64,000 nucleotides of DNA. It comes from Oceanospirillales bacterium (lineage in GTDB: Bacteria; Pseudomonadota; Gammaproteobacteria; Pseudomonadales; Balneatricaceae). The stretch covers positions 124,001-188,000 of the forward strand of contig JAAEYW010000001.1 of assembly GCA_018223185.1 (NCBI GenBank). Reading direction: 5' to 3'. The notes beneath the pieces were generated by a model. That model was given only the letters and a program-made list of their open reading frames with translations. It was not told the origin of the DNA and ran no database searches. The position numbers were made by a program, and so were the translations under genes. This document shows, one piece after another, positions 18,478 to 26,317 of this stretch (the stretch's first letter is position 1; every line of letters starts with the position of its first letter).

Positions 18478-18937
18478 ACCAGCCCCGCTGTCATTGGCAG
18501 ACTTTAACCGGACAGATTGCCTGATCTATGGCATCGGCAATGTTGGTCGTCAGGATGATGGGCTGGGGTGGGCATTTATTGACTGGCTTGAAACGGCAGG
18601 CATCTGCCCTGAGGCTGAGATGGTGCGTAATTATCAGCTGTTTCTCGAAGATGCAGACCTGATCAGCCATAAACAGAAAGTGCTGTTTGTCGATGCTACC
18701 CGGGATTCAGACGTGGAGGCGTTCTCTTTGCAGCCGGCCAGTGCCAGGCTTGATTTCACCTTTACCTCTCATGCGATCTCCATCCCGGCCATCATGGCGA
18801 CCTGCCAGCTCTGCTTTGATACACAGCCAGCGGTTTATGTGCTGGCTATCAGGGGGTATGAATGGGCGTTGCAGGAGGGGCTGACCGCCGGTGCCAGGGC
18901 TAATTTAGAGCGCTCTATCGCCCACTTGACCCTATAG
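18461..18937 (+). CDS. hoxW: Hydrogenase maturation endopeptidase, HoxW-like
   Basis: About 158 residues, related to the HyaD/HybD/HoxW nickel-dependent proteases that trim the large-subunit C-terminus. It opens with the family stretch IYGIGNVGRQDDGLGWAFIDWL, containing the conserved GxGN and the acidic D-D pair, and has FVDATRDSD further on. The ATG at 18461 is chosen because GAGGGG precedes it by about ten bases. An upstream ATG at 18401 lies deep in hoxH. The overlap with hoxH is 17 bases. Its divergence from better-known members makes HoxW a family-level call supported by position. Confidence 0.8.
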   Translation: MNSVVKPAPLSLADFNRTDCLIYGIGNVGRQDDGLGWAFIDWLETAGICPEAEMVRNYQLFLEDADLISHKQKVLFVDATRDSDVEAFSLQPASARLDFTFTSHAISIPAIMATCQLCFDTQPAVYVLAIRGYEWALQEGLTAGARANLERSIAHLTL

Positions 18938-18995
18938 CCCATGTCACTCTATTGAAGCGGAGCTATCTGTTTATCTGGCAGACTGGCCAGAGGTA

Positions 18996-19016
18996 GAAAC
19001 AGCAGTATGCTGTTTC
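18996..19016 (+). terminator. Possible terminator of the hox operon
   Basis: A 9-bp stem GAAACAGCA / TGCTGTTTC with loop GTA is followed by a pyrimidine-rich but interrupted tract (TCCTGTTCTCC...). It is plausible as the end of hoxFUYHW, but the weak U-tract lowers confidence. Confidence 0.45.
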
Positions 19017-19061
19017 TCCTGTTCTCCTGTTTCTTTTTTATGGTCTGAATCCAGACAAATC

Positions 19062-19091
19062 TGATCTTTCTCTGGCTGGCTTGCGTAATAG
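19062..19091 (+). promoter_or_regulatory. Predicted ChrR-sigma promoter of the DUF2878 operon
   Basis: TGATCT (19062-19067), 16 bases, then CGTAATAG (19084-19091). The same TGATCY-N16/17-CGTA layout precedes the three other transcription units of this cluster. TGATCC is the -35 element I recall for the singlet-oxygen sigma factor of Rhodobacter sphaeroides. The -10 box ends about 20 bases before the first start codon. Confidence 0.7.
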
Positions 19092-19111
19092 TTTCTGGAG
19101 GAACAGAGACT

Positions 19112-19633
19112 ATGAGATCAGGTTTGTCGCAGAAGTTTTGGGTTAATCAGGCGGGTTTTCAGCTGGCATGGTGGTGTGCGATTTTATTCACCAGCCAGAG
19201 TTTACCCGTTCTTATCATCTTATTGCTGCTGCACTTTCTGTTTCACCGACATCCTCTCAATGAAGCTTATGTGGTACTGGCCTGCGGTCTGATCGGGTTC
19301 AGCGTTGATCTGTTGCTGACAGCGGCGGGGTTTTTTCGTTTCGGGTCAGCAGCACTGCCTCCTTTGTGGTTACTTTTGCTGTGGTTCAGTTTCTCTGCAA
19401 CCCTGAGGCAGAGTCTGAGCTTTTTTCATAACCGCAGGATGCTTGCATCAGTGTGCGGAGGCATCTCAGGTGGCCTGGCATATATTGCGGCGGCAAAACT
19501 GGGAGCCGTCAGCATCGGTTTATCGACAGTCCCGGGCTTTCTGGTGCTGATGTTCATCTGGATGGGATTGTTTCCGCTGCAGATATGGCTGAGCACCCGG
19601 CAGTTTCCGGGGGAGGTCAGGGGTGCGTATTAA
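19112..19633 (+). CDS. DUF2878 family membrane protein
   Basis: 173-residue hydrophobic protein with about five membrane helices and the N-terminal VNQAGFQLAWW signature of DUF2878. No biochemical function is established for the family. It is the first gene of a tightly packed five-gene operon. GGAGGAAC lies just upstream of the ATG. In related marine bacteria these genes travel with a CFA-synthase-like gene and a ChrR-type sigma factor, so a role in membrane-lipid change under photo-oxidative stress is likely (inference). It overlaps the next gene by 11 bases. Confidence 0.8.
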   Translation: MRSGLSQKFWVNQAGFQLAWWCAILFTSQSLPVLIILLLLHFLFHRHPLNEAYVVLACGLIGFSVDLLLTAAGFFRFGSAALPPLWLLLLWFSFSATLRQSLSFFHNRRMLASVCGGISGGLAYIAAAKLGAVSIGLSTVPGFLVLMFIWMGLFPLQIWLSTRQFPGEVRGAY

Positions 19634-20138
19634 TCTGTTTCTGATCACATTGCTTCTGTTTGTGGCAGGTCTGCACCCTGCGGTAGCAAAACCGTTGCCT
19701 CAGAACATGAAGCTTATAGGGGAGGCTGAACTGAAGGTGCTTTGGTTCAGGGTTTATAACGCCCGGCTCGAAAGCCCTGAGGGGACTTTTGTTTCTGAAT
19801 CGATGCCTCTGCTGCTGACGCTTGAATATCAGCGCAATATCAGTAAACAGGAGCTGCTTGAAGAGACCTGTAGCCAATGGCAAAGGGCCGGTATTGATCC
19901 GCATGATCAGGCGTTATGGCTCACTTCATTGAATGAACTATGGCCGGATATCCGCAGGCATGATTCGCTTAGTTTTTATCAGGATTCCGACGGATATGGA
20001 TATTTTTATTATAACCAGCGCTATCTGGGCAGTATCAGGAATAACCGCTTCAGCCGGGCATTTCTCGATATCTGGTTATCTGATAACAGTGATTTCCCGC
20101 AGTTAACCCGGCAGCTAACCGGCAGACTCCCGGAGTAG
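19623..20138 (+). CDS. Chalcone-isomerase-like periplasmic protein
   Basis: 171 residues with a Sec signal peptide (about residues 1-22, ending VAKP). The mature domain resembles the bacterial chalcone-isomerase-like family (KLIGEAELKVLWFRVYNARL; LEYQRNIS; GSIRNNRFSRAFLDIWL). These proteins share the fatty-acid-binding chalcone isomerase fold, and a fatty-acid-binding role is the usual suggestion; nothing catalytic can be claimed. The start codon is GTG at 19623, with a GGGGGAGGTCAGG ribosome-binding stretch inside the previous gene. It probably acts in the periplasm alongside the lipoprotein encoded next. Confidence 0.75.
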   Translation: MRINLFLITLLLFVAGLHPAVAKPLPQNMKLIGEAELKVLWFRVYNARLESPEGTFVSESMPLLLTLEYQRNISKQELLEETCSQWQRAGIDPHDQALWLTSLNELWPDIRRHDSLSFYQDSDGYGYFYYNQRYLGSIRNNRFSRAFLDIWLSDNSDFPQLTRQLTGRLPE

Positions 20139-20151
20139 AAGGAAGATAGAT

Positions 20152-20745
20152 ATGACTCACACTGCCTCTTTACTGGCACTGGCTTTACCCGTTTTTTTAA
20201 TACTGCCTGGTTGTGCCAGTTCACTTGATAATTACCGCGATGAAAAGCCGTCATTAGCGCTGGATCAGTTTTTTAACGGACGTCTGGTTGCTTATGGCAT
20301 GGTGCAGAGCTTTTCTGGCAAGGTTACCCGCCGTTTCCGGGCTGACATTTCGGCGCAGTGGCTGGAGGGAAAGGGGACGCTGGATGAGCAGTTCTATTTC
20401 AGTGATGGTGAGCAGCAGAGCCGTTGCTGGACGATAGTCAGGGAGGGGAATCGCTATAGGGGGACAGCCGGCGATATTGTGGGCGAGGCTCTCGGTGAAG
20501 TTCAGGGTAATACGCTTAACTGGCGTTATACCCTGCAGGTACCCGTGAACGGCAGGGTCTGGAATATAGCGCTGGATGACTGGCTCTATTTGATAGATGA
20601 GAACAATCTGATCAACCGCACTAAAATGAAAAAGTTTGGCCTGCCCGTCGGTCAGTTAACCCTGCATATTCGTAAGCTATCTGACGCAGAGATTAGTCAG
20701 ACACTGCCTGCTGAATCGGCATGTAACCCGCAGGAAAATGTATGA
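20152..20745 (+). CDS. DUF3833 family lipoprotein
   Basis: 197 residues with a lipoprotein signal and lipobox LPGC (Cys at residue 21). The DUF3833 core follows (FFNGRLVAYGMVQSFSGKVTR ... DEQFYFSDGEQQSR ... WNIALDDWLYLIDE). Function is not known for this family. Its size and beta-rich pattern suggest a lipocalin-like ligand-binding shell, as noted for DUF3833 relatives (inference). The stop overlaps the next start (ATGA at 20742-20745). Consistent with an envelope function in the putative lipid-modification operon. Confidence 0.8.
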   Translation: MTHTASLLALALPVFLILPGCASSLDNYRDEKPSLALDQFFNGRLVAYGMVQSFSGKVTRRFRADISAQWLEGKGTLDEQFYFSDGEQQSRCWTIVREGNRYRGTAGDIVGEALGEVQGNTLNWRYTLQVPVNGRVWNIALDDWLYLIDENNLINRTKMKKFGLPVGQLTLHIRKLSDAEISQTLPAESACNPQENV

Positions 20746-21611
20746 ACAGAGATTCACTCGATAGCAGGGTGCCCTGGAAAACCGCCTGGGTTACCGGAGC
20801 GGGAAGGGGGATCGGTGCAGAGCTGAGCCGGTTGCTGTGTCGTCAGGGCGTAACCGTCTATGGCTCAGCCAGAAGTTCAGAGGAACTTGAACAATTACGC
20901 CAGGAACTGAGTCACTGTGATGGCGAGCTTATTCCTGTCGTGTTGGATATTCGCGATTCGCACGCCGTACAAAGGCTGTTTCATGACTGGGATGCCGTGG
21001 GCATTATGCCTGAGCTGGTGGTGCTGAATGCCGGCAGCCATGATCCGTTTTCTGTGTATGAGTTTTCTGCACAACGATGCAAAGAGCTGCTGGAGATTAA
21101 TTTACAGGGAACAATAAACTGTCTTGATCCTGTTTTATACCGTTATCTTGAAAGGGATAGTGCGACAGACTTACAGAGGCAAACTGAGCCGTTGGTGCCA
21201 GGTGGATTTTCAGGTGGATTGTCAGGACAGATTGCCGTGGTCTCGTCATCAGCGGGTTATCGTGGCCTGCCTGTAGCCGCGGCATACGGTGCGGGTAAGG
21301 CGGCGCTGATCAATCTGTGTGAGTCGCTGCGGTTGGATCTGCGCGGGAGTGGGATAAAGCTGCAATTGATAAATCCCGGTTTTGTGCGCACACCGTTAAC
21401 CGATAAAAATGATTTTCCAATGCCCGCGCTGATGGAACCTGATGAGGCGGCCAGACGGATAGTGAAAGGGCTTTTAAGTGACCGGTTTGAAATAATATTT
21501 CCCCGTCGCTTCGTTTATTTGTTAAAACTATTCAGAGTGATACCCTATCGCTGGTATTTCTGGCTGGTAGGCAGGGTGACAGGAGCGGGACAAGATGTCA
21601 GACACAATTAA
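20742..21611 (+). CDS. Short-chain dehydrogenase/reductase
   Basis: Classical SDR of 289 residues. The Rossmann motif is VTGAGRGIGAE (about residues 17-27), NAG occurs near residue 95, and the catalytic tetrad includes Ser in VVSSSAGYRG and Tyr/Lys in YGAGK. Residues after about 250 form a hydrophobic extension (YLLKLFRVIPYRWYFWLVGR) that may sit at the membrane. The substrate is unknown; by context it probably reduces or oxidises a lipid intermediate. It overlaps both its neighbours. Confidence 0.85.
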   Translation: MNRDSLDSRVPWKTAWVTGAGRGIGAELSRLLCRQGVTVYGSARSSEELEQLRQELSHCDGELIPVVLDIRDSHAVQRLFHDWDAVGIMPELVVLNAGSHDPFSVYEFSAQRCKELLEINLQGTINCLDPVLYRYLERDSATDLQRQTEPLVPGGFSGGLSGQIAVVSSSAGYRGLPVAAAYGAGKAALINLCESLRLDLRGSGIKLQLINPGFVRTPLTDKNDFPMPALMEPDEAARRIVKGLLSDRFEIIFPRRFVYLLKLFRVIPYRWYFWLVGRVTGAGQDVRHN

Positions 21612-22044
21612 CCTTACCGATACAGAGATTTTAAATAACTATGCCAGCAGTCTGGCCCGGCTGCAGCCGACGACTATCAGCGCTCTGGGGGAACTGGTTG
21701 CAGATGATGTTCTTTTTAGCGATCCGTTTAATCATGTTCAGGGTAAAGCTGCATTTCTCGGAATAATGGAAGAGATGTTCCGCCAACTCAGTGATGTGCG
21801 TTTCGAGCTGTTCGAATGTCAGTTGCAGGGACGAACGGGTTATCTGTATTGGCGTTTTTCTGCGGCCTCATCGCTGACAGGGGCTTTTTCAGCTGAAGGT
21901 GTCAGTCGTATCTGTTTAAGTGAGAATGGCCTGGTGATCAGTCATCAGGATTTCTGGGATGCCAGTATTCTGATGCAGGAGTTCCCCTTGTTGGGACGTG
22001 TGATCCGTTATATCCGCAAACGGGCTGCATATCGCAGCGAATAA
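21595..22044 (+). CDS. NTF2-like / SnoaL-type protein
   Basis: 149-residue protein of the nuclear-transport-factor-2-like fold (SnoaL/DUF4440-like), recognised from SDPFNHVQGKAAFLGIMEEMF and the later YLYWRFSA and DFWDAS strands. Such proteins are small-molecule binding or isomerase/cyclase scaffolds. Last gene of the DUF2878 operon, overlapping the SDR by 17 bases. The ligand is unknown. Confidence 0.75.
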   Translation: MSDTINLTDTEILNNYASSLARLQPTTISALGELVADDVLFSDPFNHVQGKAAFLGIMEEMFRQLSDVRFELFECQLQGRTGYLYWRFSAASSLTGAFSAEGVSRICLSENGLVISHQDFWDASILMQEFPLLGRVIRYIRKRAAYRSE

Positions 22045-22064
22045 ACCCTGTGCCGTTAATCAGA

Positions 22065-22091
22065 CACAACCGGTGAGTGTAGCCGGTTGTG
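22065..22091 (+). other. Stem-loop after the NTF2-like gene
   Basis: CACAACCGG (22065-22073) pairs with CCGGTTGTG (22083-22091) around a 9-base loop. There is no T-run, so termination would need Rho or the downstream repeat region. Confidence 0.5.
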
Positions 22092-22095
22092 CCAT

Positions 22096-22180
22096 ATCAT
22101 TCAGTTCAGGTCTTTTATTTCAGATCATTCAGTTAAGATCATTCAGTTCAGATCATTCAGTTCAGATCTTTCATCGGTTC
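22096..22180. repeat. 14-bp tandem repeat between convergent genes
   Basis: Three adjacent 14-bp copies of ATCATTCAGTTMAG (22124-22165) are flanked by further degenerate copies at 22096-22110 and 22166-22182. It lies between the NTF2-like gene and the convergent SemiSWEET gene, and its last degenerate copy reaches the 3' end of the latter. Confidence 0.75.
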
Positions 22181-22454
22181 AGCTTTGCTGTTTCAGTTTG
22201 CGTCTTTTATGCAGTGTCAGGGTGAGCACCATTGATGCCAGGATGAAAGTGACCAGATTGGCCAGTATCACCGGAATATCGCCAAGAATCAGCCCGTAAA
22301 CCAGCCATAAAGCAACCCCGATGGTAAACACTGAATACATCATCAGGGATATACCATCGACGTTTCCCGTCCTAAGTATGTGAACCACCTGGGGCACAAA
22401 AGAAAGTGTGGTGCAGGTGGCTGCCATGAGCCCTATCAGCGTGAAGTTTTCCAT
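22179..22454 (-). CDS. SemiSWEET-type sugar transporter (PQ-loop/MtN3 repeat)
   Basis: 91-residue membrane protein with three helices, one MtN3/PQ-loop triple-helix unit. It contains the conserved TLSFVPQVVHILRTGNVDGIS with the PQ dipeptide at residues 21-22. Bacterial SemiSWEETs dimerise to move sugars down a gradient. It is on the minus strand between the NTF2-like gene and the CFA-like gene, 114 bases downstream of the latter, so it may be co-transcribed with that operon. Its substrate and its link to the surrounding stress genes are unclear. Confidence 0.82.
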   Translation of the reverse strand: MENFTLIGLMAATCTTLSFVPQVVHILRTGNVDGISLMMYSVFTIGVALWLVYGLILGDIPVILANLVTFILASMVLTLTLHKRRKLKQQS

Positions 22455-22568
22455 CGTTGTGTCTTAAAGGTTGCTATAAAGTTGTCTGTAATAGTGGGGG
22501 ATCATAGGGCCCCCCGCGCCTTTATACAAATGATGTTTGTTAATGCAAACGGCTATCGTTGTATTTTT

Positions 22569-23945
22569 TTACTCAGGTGCCTGGTTTACCAGCTGATACA
22601 GTCCGACATCGATGGTGCCCTCTTCAAAACCCCCTTCGCAGTAGCAAAGATAGTAACGCCACAAACGTCTGAATTTTTCATCATAGCTCAGACGTTCCAG
22701 CTGTTCGGTGTGTTGTTCAAAGTTTTCCCGCCAGAGCTTCAGGGTGCGCGCATAATCTTTGCCAAACAGCTGTTTATATTTCAGGGTGAATCCATGTTCG
22801 GCAAATTTCTGTTCCAGTCGGCTGATGCAGGGTAGCATCCCCCCGGGGAATATATACCGTTGAATAAAATCAGCCTGATTACGATAGGTTTTAAAGCGCT
22901 CCTCCTCAATGCTGATCACCTGAAGAACCGCAGTGCCGCCAGGTTTAAGCGACTTTTTCAGGGTTTTAAAGTAGGTGTCCCAGTATTTTTCACCGACCGC
23001 TTCAAACATCTCAATTGAGACGACGGCATCATACTCGCTGATCAGATCACGGTAATCGGTAAGGCTGATGTTGGCACTTCTATCCAGCCCTGCAGTTTCA
23101 AGCCGGTCACGACTCCACTGCAGTTGTTCCGCCGACAGAGTAACCCCATGAACCCTGACGTTATGTTGCTGCAAAGCCTGTTCTGCAAAGCCTCCCCAGC
23201 CACATCCAATCTCGAGAATGTGATCGTTCTCACGGGGATTCAGTAATTTCAGAATCTGTTGGTATTTGGCAGTCTGCCCCTGTTCGAGTGACTGCTGTCC
23301 GGATTCAAACAGCGCCGATGAATAGGACATTGTCGGGTCGAGCCAGAGCCGGTAAAAGTCGTTGCCCAGATCATAGTGCGCCGCTATATTTCGCCGGCTG
23401 CCGCTACGGCTGTTCTGGTTACGCCAGTGATGGATGTTATCAAATACCTGTTTAATGAAACCGGCTTTGGCAAACCCATCGAGAGTCTTTTCGTTTTGCA
23501 ACGCCCAGCGAACCAGCGCCGTCAGATCGGGTGAATCCCATTCTCCGGCAATATAGCCCTCAGACCAGCCCGTTATCCCGCCGGTATAGAGGCGTGCAAG
23601 GCAGCGCAGACTGTTGAGCTGAACGGTGACCTGTAGCGTATCACTGCTAAGGTTCTGGCTATCTTCAGCGTTGTTCAGCGGTGTGTTTTCCTGATGCAGG
23701 CTGCCTTTGCCAAAAGCCTGCTGATAGCCACTGGGCATGATCAGATGGATACGCCCCCGGGTTTCGCTGAGAGCGGTGCTGAGCCGGTTAATAATCTTTT
23801 GTTCCAGCCAGCCGGGCTTGGTGGTCGCGCTATACTTGTTGTTATATTCCGGCTGAAATCTGTGTTGTGTTCCCGGCTGCGGGGAGAGCGCTCTGGCCTG
23901 TGACTGGCGTGCAGCTGCGGTTGACTGATAGTTACAGGTTTTCAT
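22569..23945 (-). CDS. Cyclopropane-fatty-acid synthase-like methyltransferase
   Basis: About 458 residues. The N-terminal part (to about 200) is the divergent lipid-binding region; the C-terminal part is an SAM-dependent methyltransferase. Family motifs include AHYDLGNDFYRLWLDPTMSYSS, the SAM-binding ILEIGCGWGGFAEQA, VSIEMFEAVGEKYW and FIQRYIFPGGMLP. Canonical enzymes add methylene to unsaturated phospholipid chains. Members in ChrR regulons make other methylated or furan-type lipids (recalled for Rhodobacter), so the exact product is uncertain. Third gene of a minus-strand operon with the amine-oxidase-like and DUF1365 genes. The start at 23945 is favoured over 23960. Confidence 0.88.
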   Translation of the reverse strand: MKTCNYQSTAAARQSQARALSPQPGTQHRFQPEYNNKYSATTKPGWLEQKIINRLSTALSETRGRIHLIMPSGYQQAFGKGSLHQENTPLNNAEDSQNLSSDTLQVTVQLNSLRCLARLYTGGITGWSEGYIAGEWDSPDLTALVRWALQNEKTLDGFAKAGFIKQVFDNIHHWRNQNSRSGSRRNIAAHYDLGNDFYRLWLDPTMSYSSALFESGQQSLEQGQTAKYQQILKLLNPRENDHILEIGCGWGGFAEQALQQHNVRVHGVTLSAEQLQWSRDRLETAGLDRSANISLTDYRDLISEYDAVVSIEMFEAVGEKYWDTYFKTLKKSLKPGGTAVLQVISIEEERFKTYRNQADFIQRYIFPGGMLPCISRLEQKFAEHGFTLKYKQLFGKDYARTLKLWRENFEQHTEQLERLSYDEKFRRLWRYYLCYCEGGFEEGTIDVGLYQLVNQAPE

Positions 23946-24744
23946 AGTGAGTTTCTCCATTGCGATCTGACCAACTGATGCTGTAGCTTTTTGACGTGTT
24001 ACGTGGTTGTAGCTTCAGGCCTTTCAGCCAGAGCCTCAGGGCTTCCCAGTGAATAGCACCCATAACCTTCACGGTCATTAGAGGGTGGCTGATAAACAGC
24101 TGTAGCAGGTTTTTATCGGTAATCTCTTGTCGCTGTCCGGTAAAGGTGGCGTTAAGTATCGGAGTGACTTCAGTGTCTGTTTTACTACTCTGCTGGATAC
24201 AGACTGAAACACTCTCCCGGGGGGGAAGAATTCTGAAGCTATAGGCGGTATTCATCGGCATAAAGGGGCTTACATACATCAGTTTATGGCAACTATGACG
24301 GACGATCTTTTCATCGGGTTTATCGTTTACCAGCAGGTAACTGTGTCGCTGACCAAAGGTGTTGCTGACTTCGTAGAGAATTACTTCAACTTCATCGTTG
24401 TGGTTATAGCAGAAGTAGACACTCAGGGGGTTGAAGGTATATCCCAGAATTCTTGGATAGCAGAGAAGCTCTATCCGGGCGGTGGCGGACTCATATCCCC
24501 GCGATGACAACAGTCCGGTGATTTCCTGACGCAGCTGTCCATCTCCCCGGCCATGATCTTTTTCATGAAATGAAAACAAGCTGAAATGGTTGATTGCAAA
24601 CAATCTGAAGCGGCTATTTAGCAGTGGCAGTTCATCAAGGTCTACACAGAGGGAAAAAACCCGATAGATAAACCGGTGTCGCTTTGGTGTGAAGCGGTGA
24701 TGCATAACAACACCTGCGAACACTGAGGAGTTGAGTTCAGCCAT
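23932..24744 (-). CDS. DUF1365 family protein
   Basis: 270 residues, DUF1365, recognised by the N-terminal GVVMHHRFTPKRHRFIYRVF, the internal RILGYTFNPLSVYFCYN and the VSPFMPMNTAYSF stretch. The function is not established. The family is almost always encoded between an FAD amine-oxidase-like gene and a CFA-synthase-like gene, exactly as here. This argues for a shared role in making an unusual membrane lipid. It overlaps both neighbours by a few bases, so the three are one translational unit. Confidence 0.85.
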   Translation of the reverse strand: MAELNSSVFAGVVMHHRFTPKRHRFIYRVFSLCVDLDELPLLNSRFRLFAINHFSLFSFHEKDHGRGDGQLRQEITGLLSSRGYESATARIELLCYPRILGYTFNPLSVYFCYNHNDEVEVILYEVSNTFGQRHSYLLVNDKPDEKIVRHSCHKLMYVSPFMPMNTAYSFRILPPRESVSVCIQQSSKTDTEVTPILNATFTGQRQEITDKNLLQLFISHPLMTVKVMGAIHWEALRLWLKGLKLQPRNTSKSYSISWSDRNGETHYENL

Positions 24745-26113
24745 GGACGCGCTCTCTTATCTCATTCTGAGTCGTTATCTCAGGTGTTTTTGCGGTGACA
24801 AAAATTCTGCTATTGGGGTTGTCCAGAAACCAGGGGCGTGGGATGCCTCCGAGCTGCTCGGCTACCGCCAACCCGGACTGAATACCATCTTCGTGGAAGC
24901 CGTAACCAAACCAGGCGCCGCAGAACCAGGTGTTTTGCTGACCCTGCAGGCTCCAGAGTTTTTGCTGGTTAATCAGAGAGTCCTGACCAAAGGCCGGGTG
25001 ATCGTAGAAAAAGCTGCGTATCAGTTTATCCGGTGCTGGTTCTTTAAGAGGGTTGAGCGAAACGATGACCGGTTGCTCTGTGGCCAGAGGTTGCAGTCGA
25101 TTCATCCAGTAACTGACGGATACCTGTCGTTCATCTCTGGTACTGCCTGAAGCCATATAGTTCCAGCTGGACCAGACCTTTTTGTTCCGTGGAAGCAGGC
25201 TCTCATCCAGATGAAGCAATGCCCGGTTTCTCTGATAGGGGAAGCTGCTGATGAGTTGTTTTTCCTGCTCAGTCGGGTTTTCCAGCAGTGCCAGTGCCTG
25301 ATCTGCATGGCAGGCGAGTACGACCTCATCATAATGCTCGTGCGCACCATGAAGGTCCTGAATAATGACCCCGTCAGGGCGGCGGATAACTTTGTGGATA
25401 CGACTGTTGGTTCTGACTTTGCCCTCCAGCGATGCAGCAATTTTACTGACATAGCCGATACTGCCGCCGGGAATGGTATGCCACTGAGGCCGGTCACTGA
25501 CCTGAAGCAGGCCATGATTCTGACAGAATCTGAGGAAGCTCAGAGCCGGATATTCCAGCATCTGTTGAACCGGAGTGGACCATATGGCTGCTCCCATGGG
25601 GAGCAGATGGTCATAGATAAAACGATCCCCATAGCCGTGCCGGTTAAGTAATTCTCCCAGGCTGACCTCGGCCAGGGAGGCGTCCGCCATCATATCGTCA
25701 GCGTTCCGGTAGAATCTCATCAGGTCTTTAATCATCGACCAGAAGGCAGGATTGATAAGGTTTCGTTTTTGCGCAAACAGTCCACCCAACCCGGAACCGC
25801 TGTACTCTAAGCCGCCATTATCAACAGAGACGGCGAATGACATGTCGGTTTCGCAGGTTGGCAGATTTATATAATCAAAGAATTTAACCAGATTGGGATA
25901 ATTATCAGGGTTAAACACAATAAAACCGGTATCAACATCGACCTGTGTGCCGTTAAGATCAAAGCTGACAGTGTTGGAGTGACCACCTAGCCGGTCATCC
26001 TTTTCATACAGTGTGATCCGGTGTGCTTTGTTTAACAGCCAGGCACAACTGAGTCCTGCGATACCTGAACCGATAACGGCAATTTTTTTCGGGCGGATGG
26101 CGGTAATATTCAT
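24737..26113 (-). CDS. FAD-dependent amine-oxidase-like oxidoreductase (lipid-modification operon)
   Basis: About 458 residues, a flavin oxidoreductase of the amine oxidase/protoporphyrinogen oxidase superfamily. It has the dinucleotide-binding KKIAVIGSGIAGLSCAWLL near the N-terminus and the RLGGHS arginine-glycine motif. The C-terminal FAD contact (WFCGAWFGYGFHEDGIQSGL) is also present. It probably oxidises or desaturates an acyl chain in concert with the DUF1365 and CFA-like proteins (inference). The ATG at 26113 gives the usual start just before the Rossmann motif; a GTG at 26146 would add 11 residues. It is the first gene after the promoter at 26226-26197. Confidence 0.85.
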   Translation of the reverse strand: MNITAIRPKKIAVIGSGIAGLSCAWLLNKAHRITLYEKDDRLGGHSNTVSFDLNGTQVDVDTGFIVFNPDNYPNLVKFFDYINLPTCETDMSFAVSVDNGGLEYSGSGLGGLFAQKRNLINPAFWSMIKDLMRFYRNADDMMADASLAEVSLGELLNRHGYGDRFIYDHLLPMGAAIWSTPVQQMLEYPALSFLRFCQNHGLLQVSDRPQWHTIPGGSIGYVSKIAASLEGKVRTNSRIHKVIRRPDGVIIQDLHGAHEHYDEVVLACHADQALALLENPTEQEKQLISSFPYQRNRALLHLDESLLPRNKKVWSSWNYMASGSTRDERQVSVSYWMNRLQPLATEQPVIVSLNPLKEPAPDKLIRSFFYDHPAFGQDSLINQQKLWSLQGQQNTWFCGAWFGYGFHEDGIQSGLAVAEQLGGIPRPWFLDNPNSRIFVTAKTPEITTQNEIRERVHG

Positions 26114-26196
26114 CTGAGCAGTCCATACTGTGGTCTGTTTAAACACTTCGGCAAGAGCGCTTTGATAAGCGCTCTGGCAAGTGCTTTGTTTGCAGG

Positions 26197-26226
26197 TCTA
26201 TACGTGGTTTTTTCAGAAAAGGATCA
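26197..26226 (-). promoter_or_regulatory. Predicted ChrR-sigma promoter of the CFA-like operon
   Basis: On the minus strand TGATCC (26226-26221), 16 bases, then CGTATAGA (26204-26197). It matches the same TGATCY-N16/17-CGTA pattern as the boxes at 19062, 26281 and 30502. It lies about 85 bases before the chosen start of the oxidoreductase gene. Confidence 0.75.
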
Positions 26227-26280
26227 CAGTGTCTGTTATGAATAAACAGCTTACACAGCTGAAATTTTTTTTCGAATAAA

Positions 26281-26310
26281 TGATCCGGATAGTTAGCTGA
26301 GTACGTAAAG
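26281..26310 (+). promoter_or_regulatory. Predicted ChrR-sigma autoregulatory promoter
   Basis: TGATCC (26281-26286), 17 bases, then CGTAAAG (26304-26310). It would let the sigma factor drive its own gene. The -10 box touches the ribosome-binding site of the ATG at 26318, which raises a start-codon question (see the sigma gene). Confidence 0.7.
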
Positions 26311-26317
26311 GAGGCAC

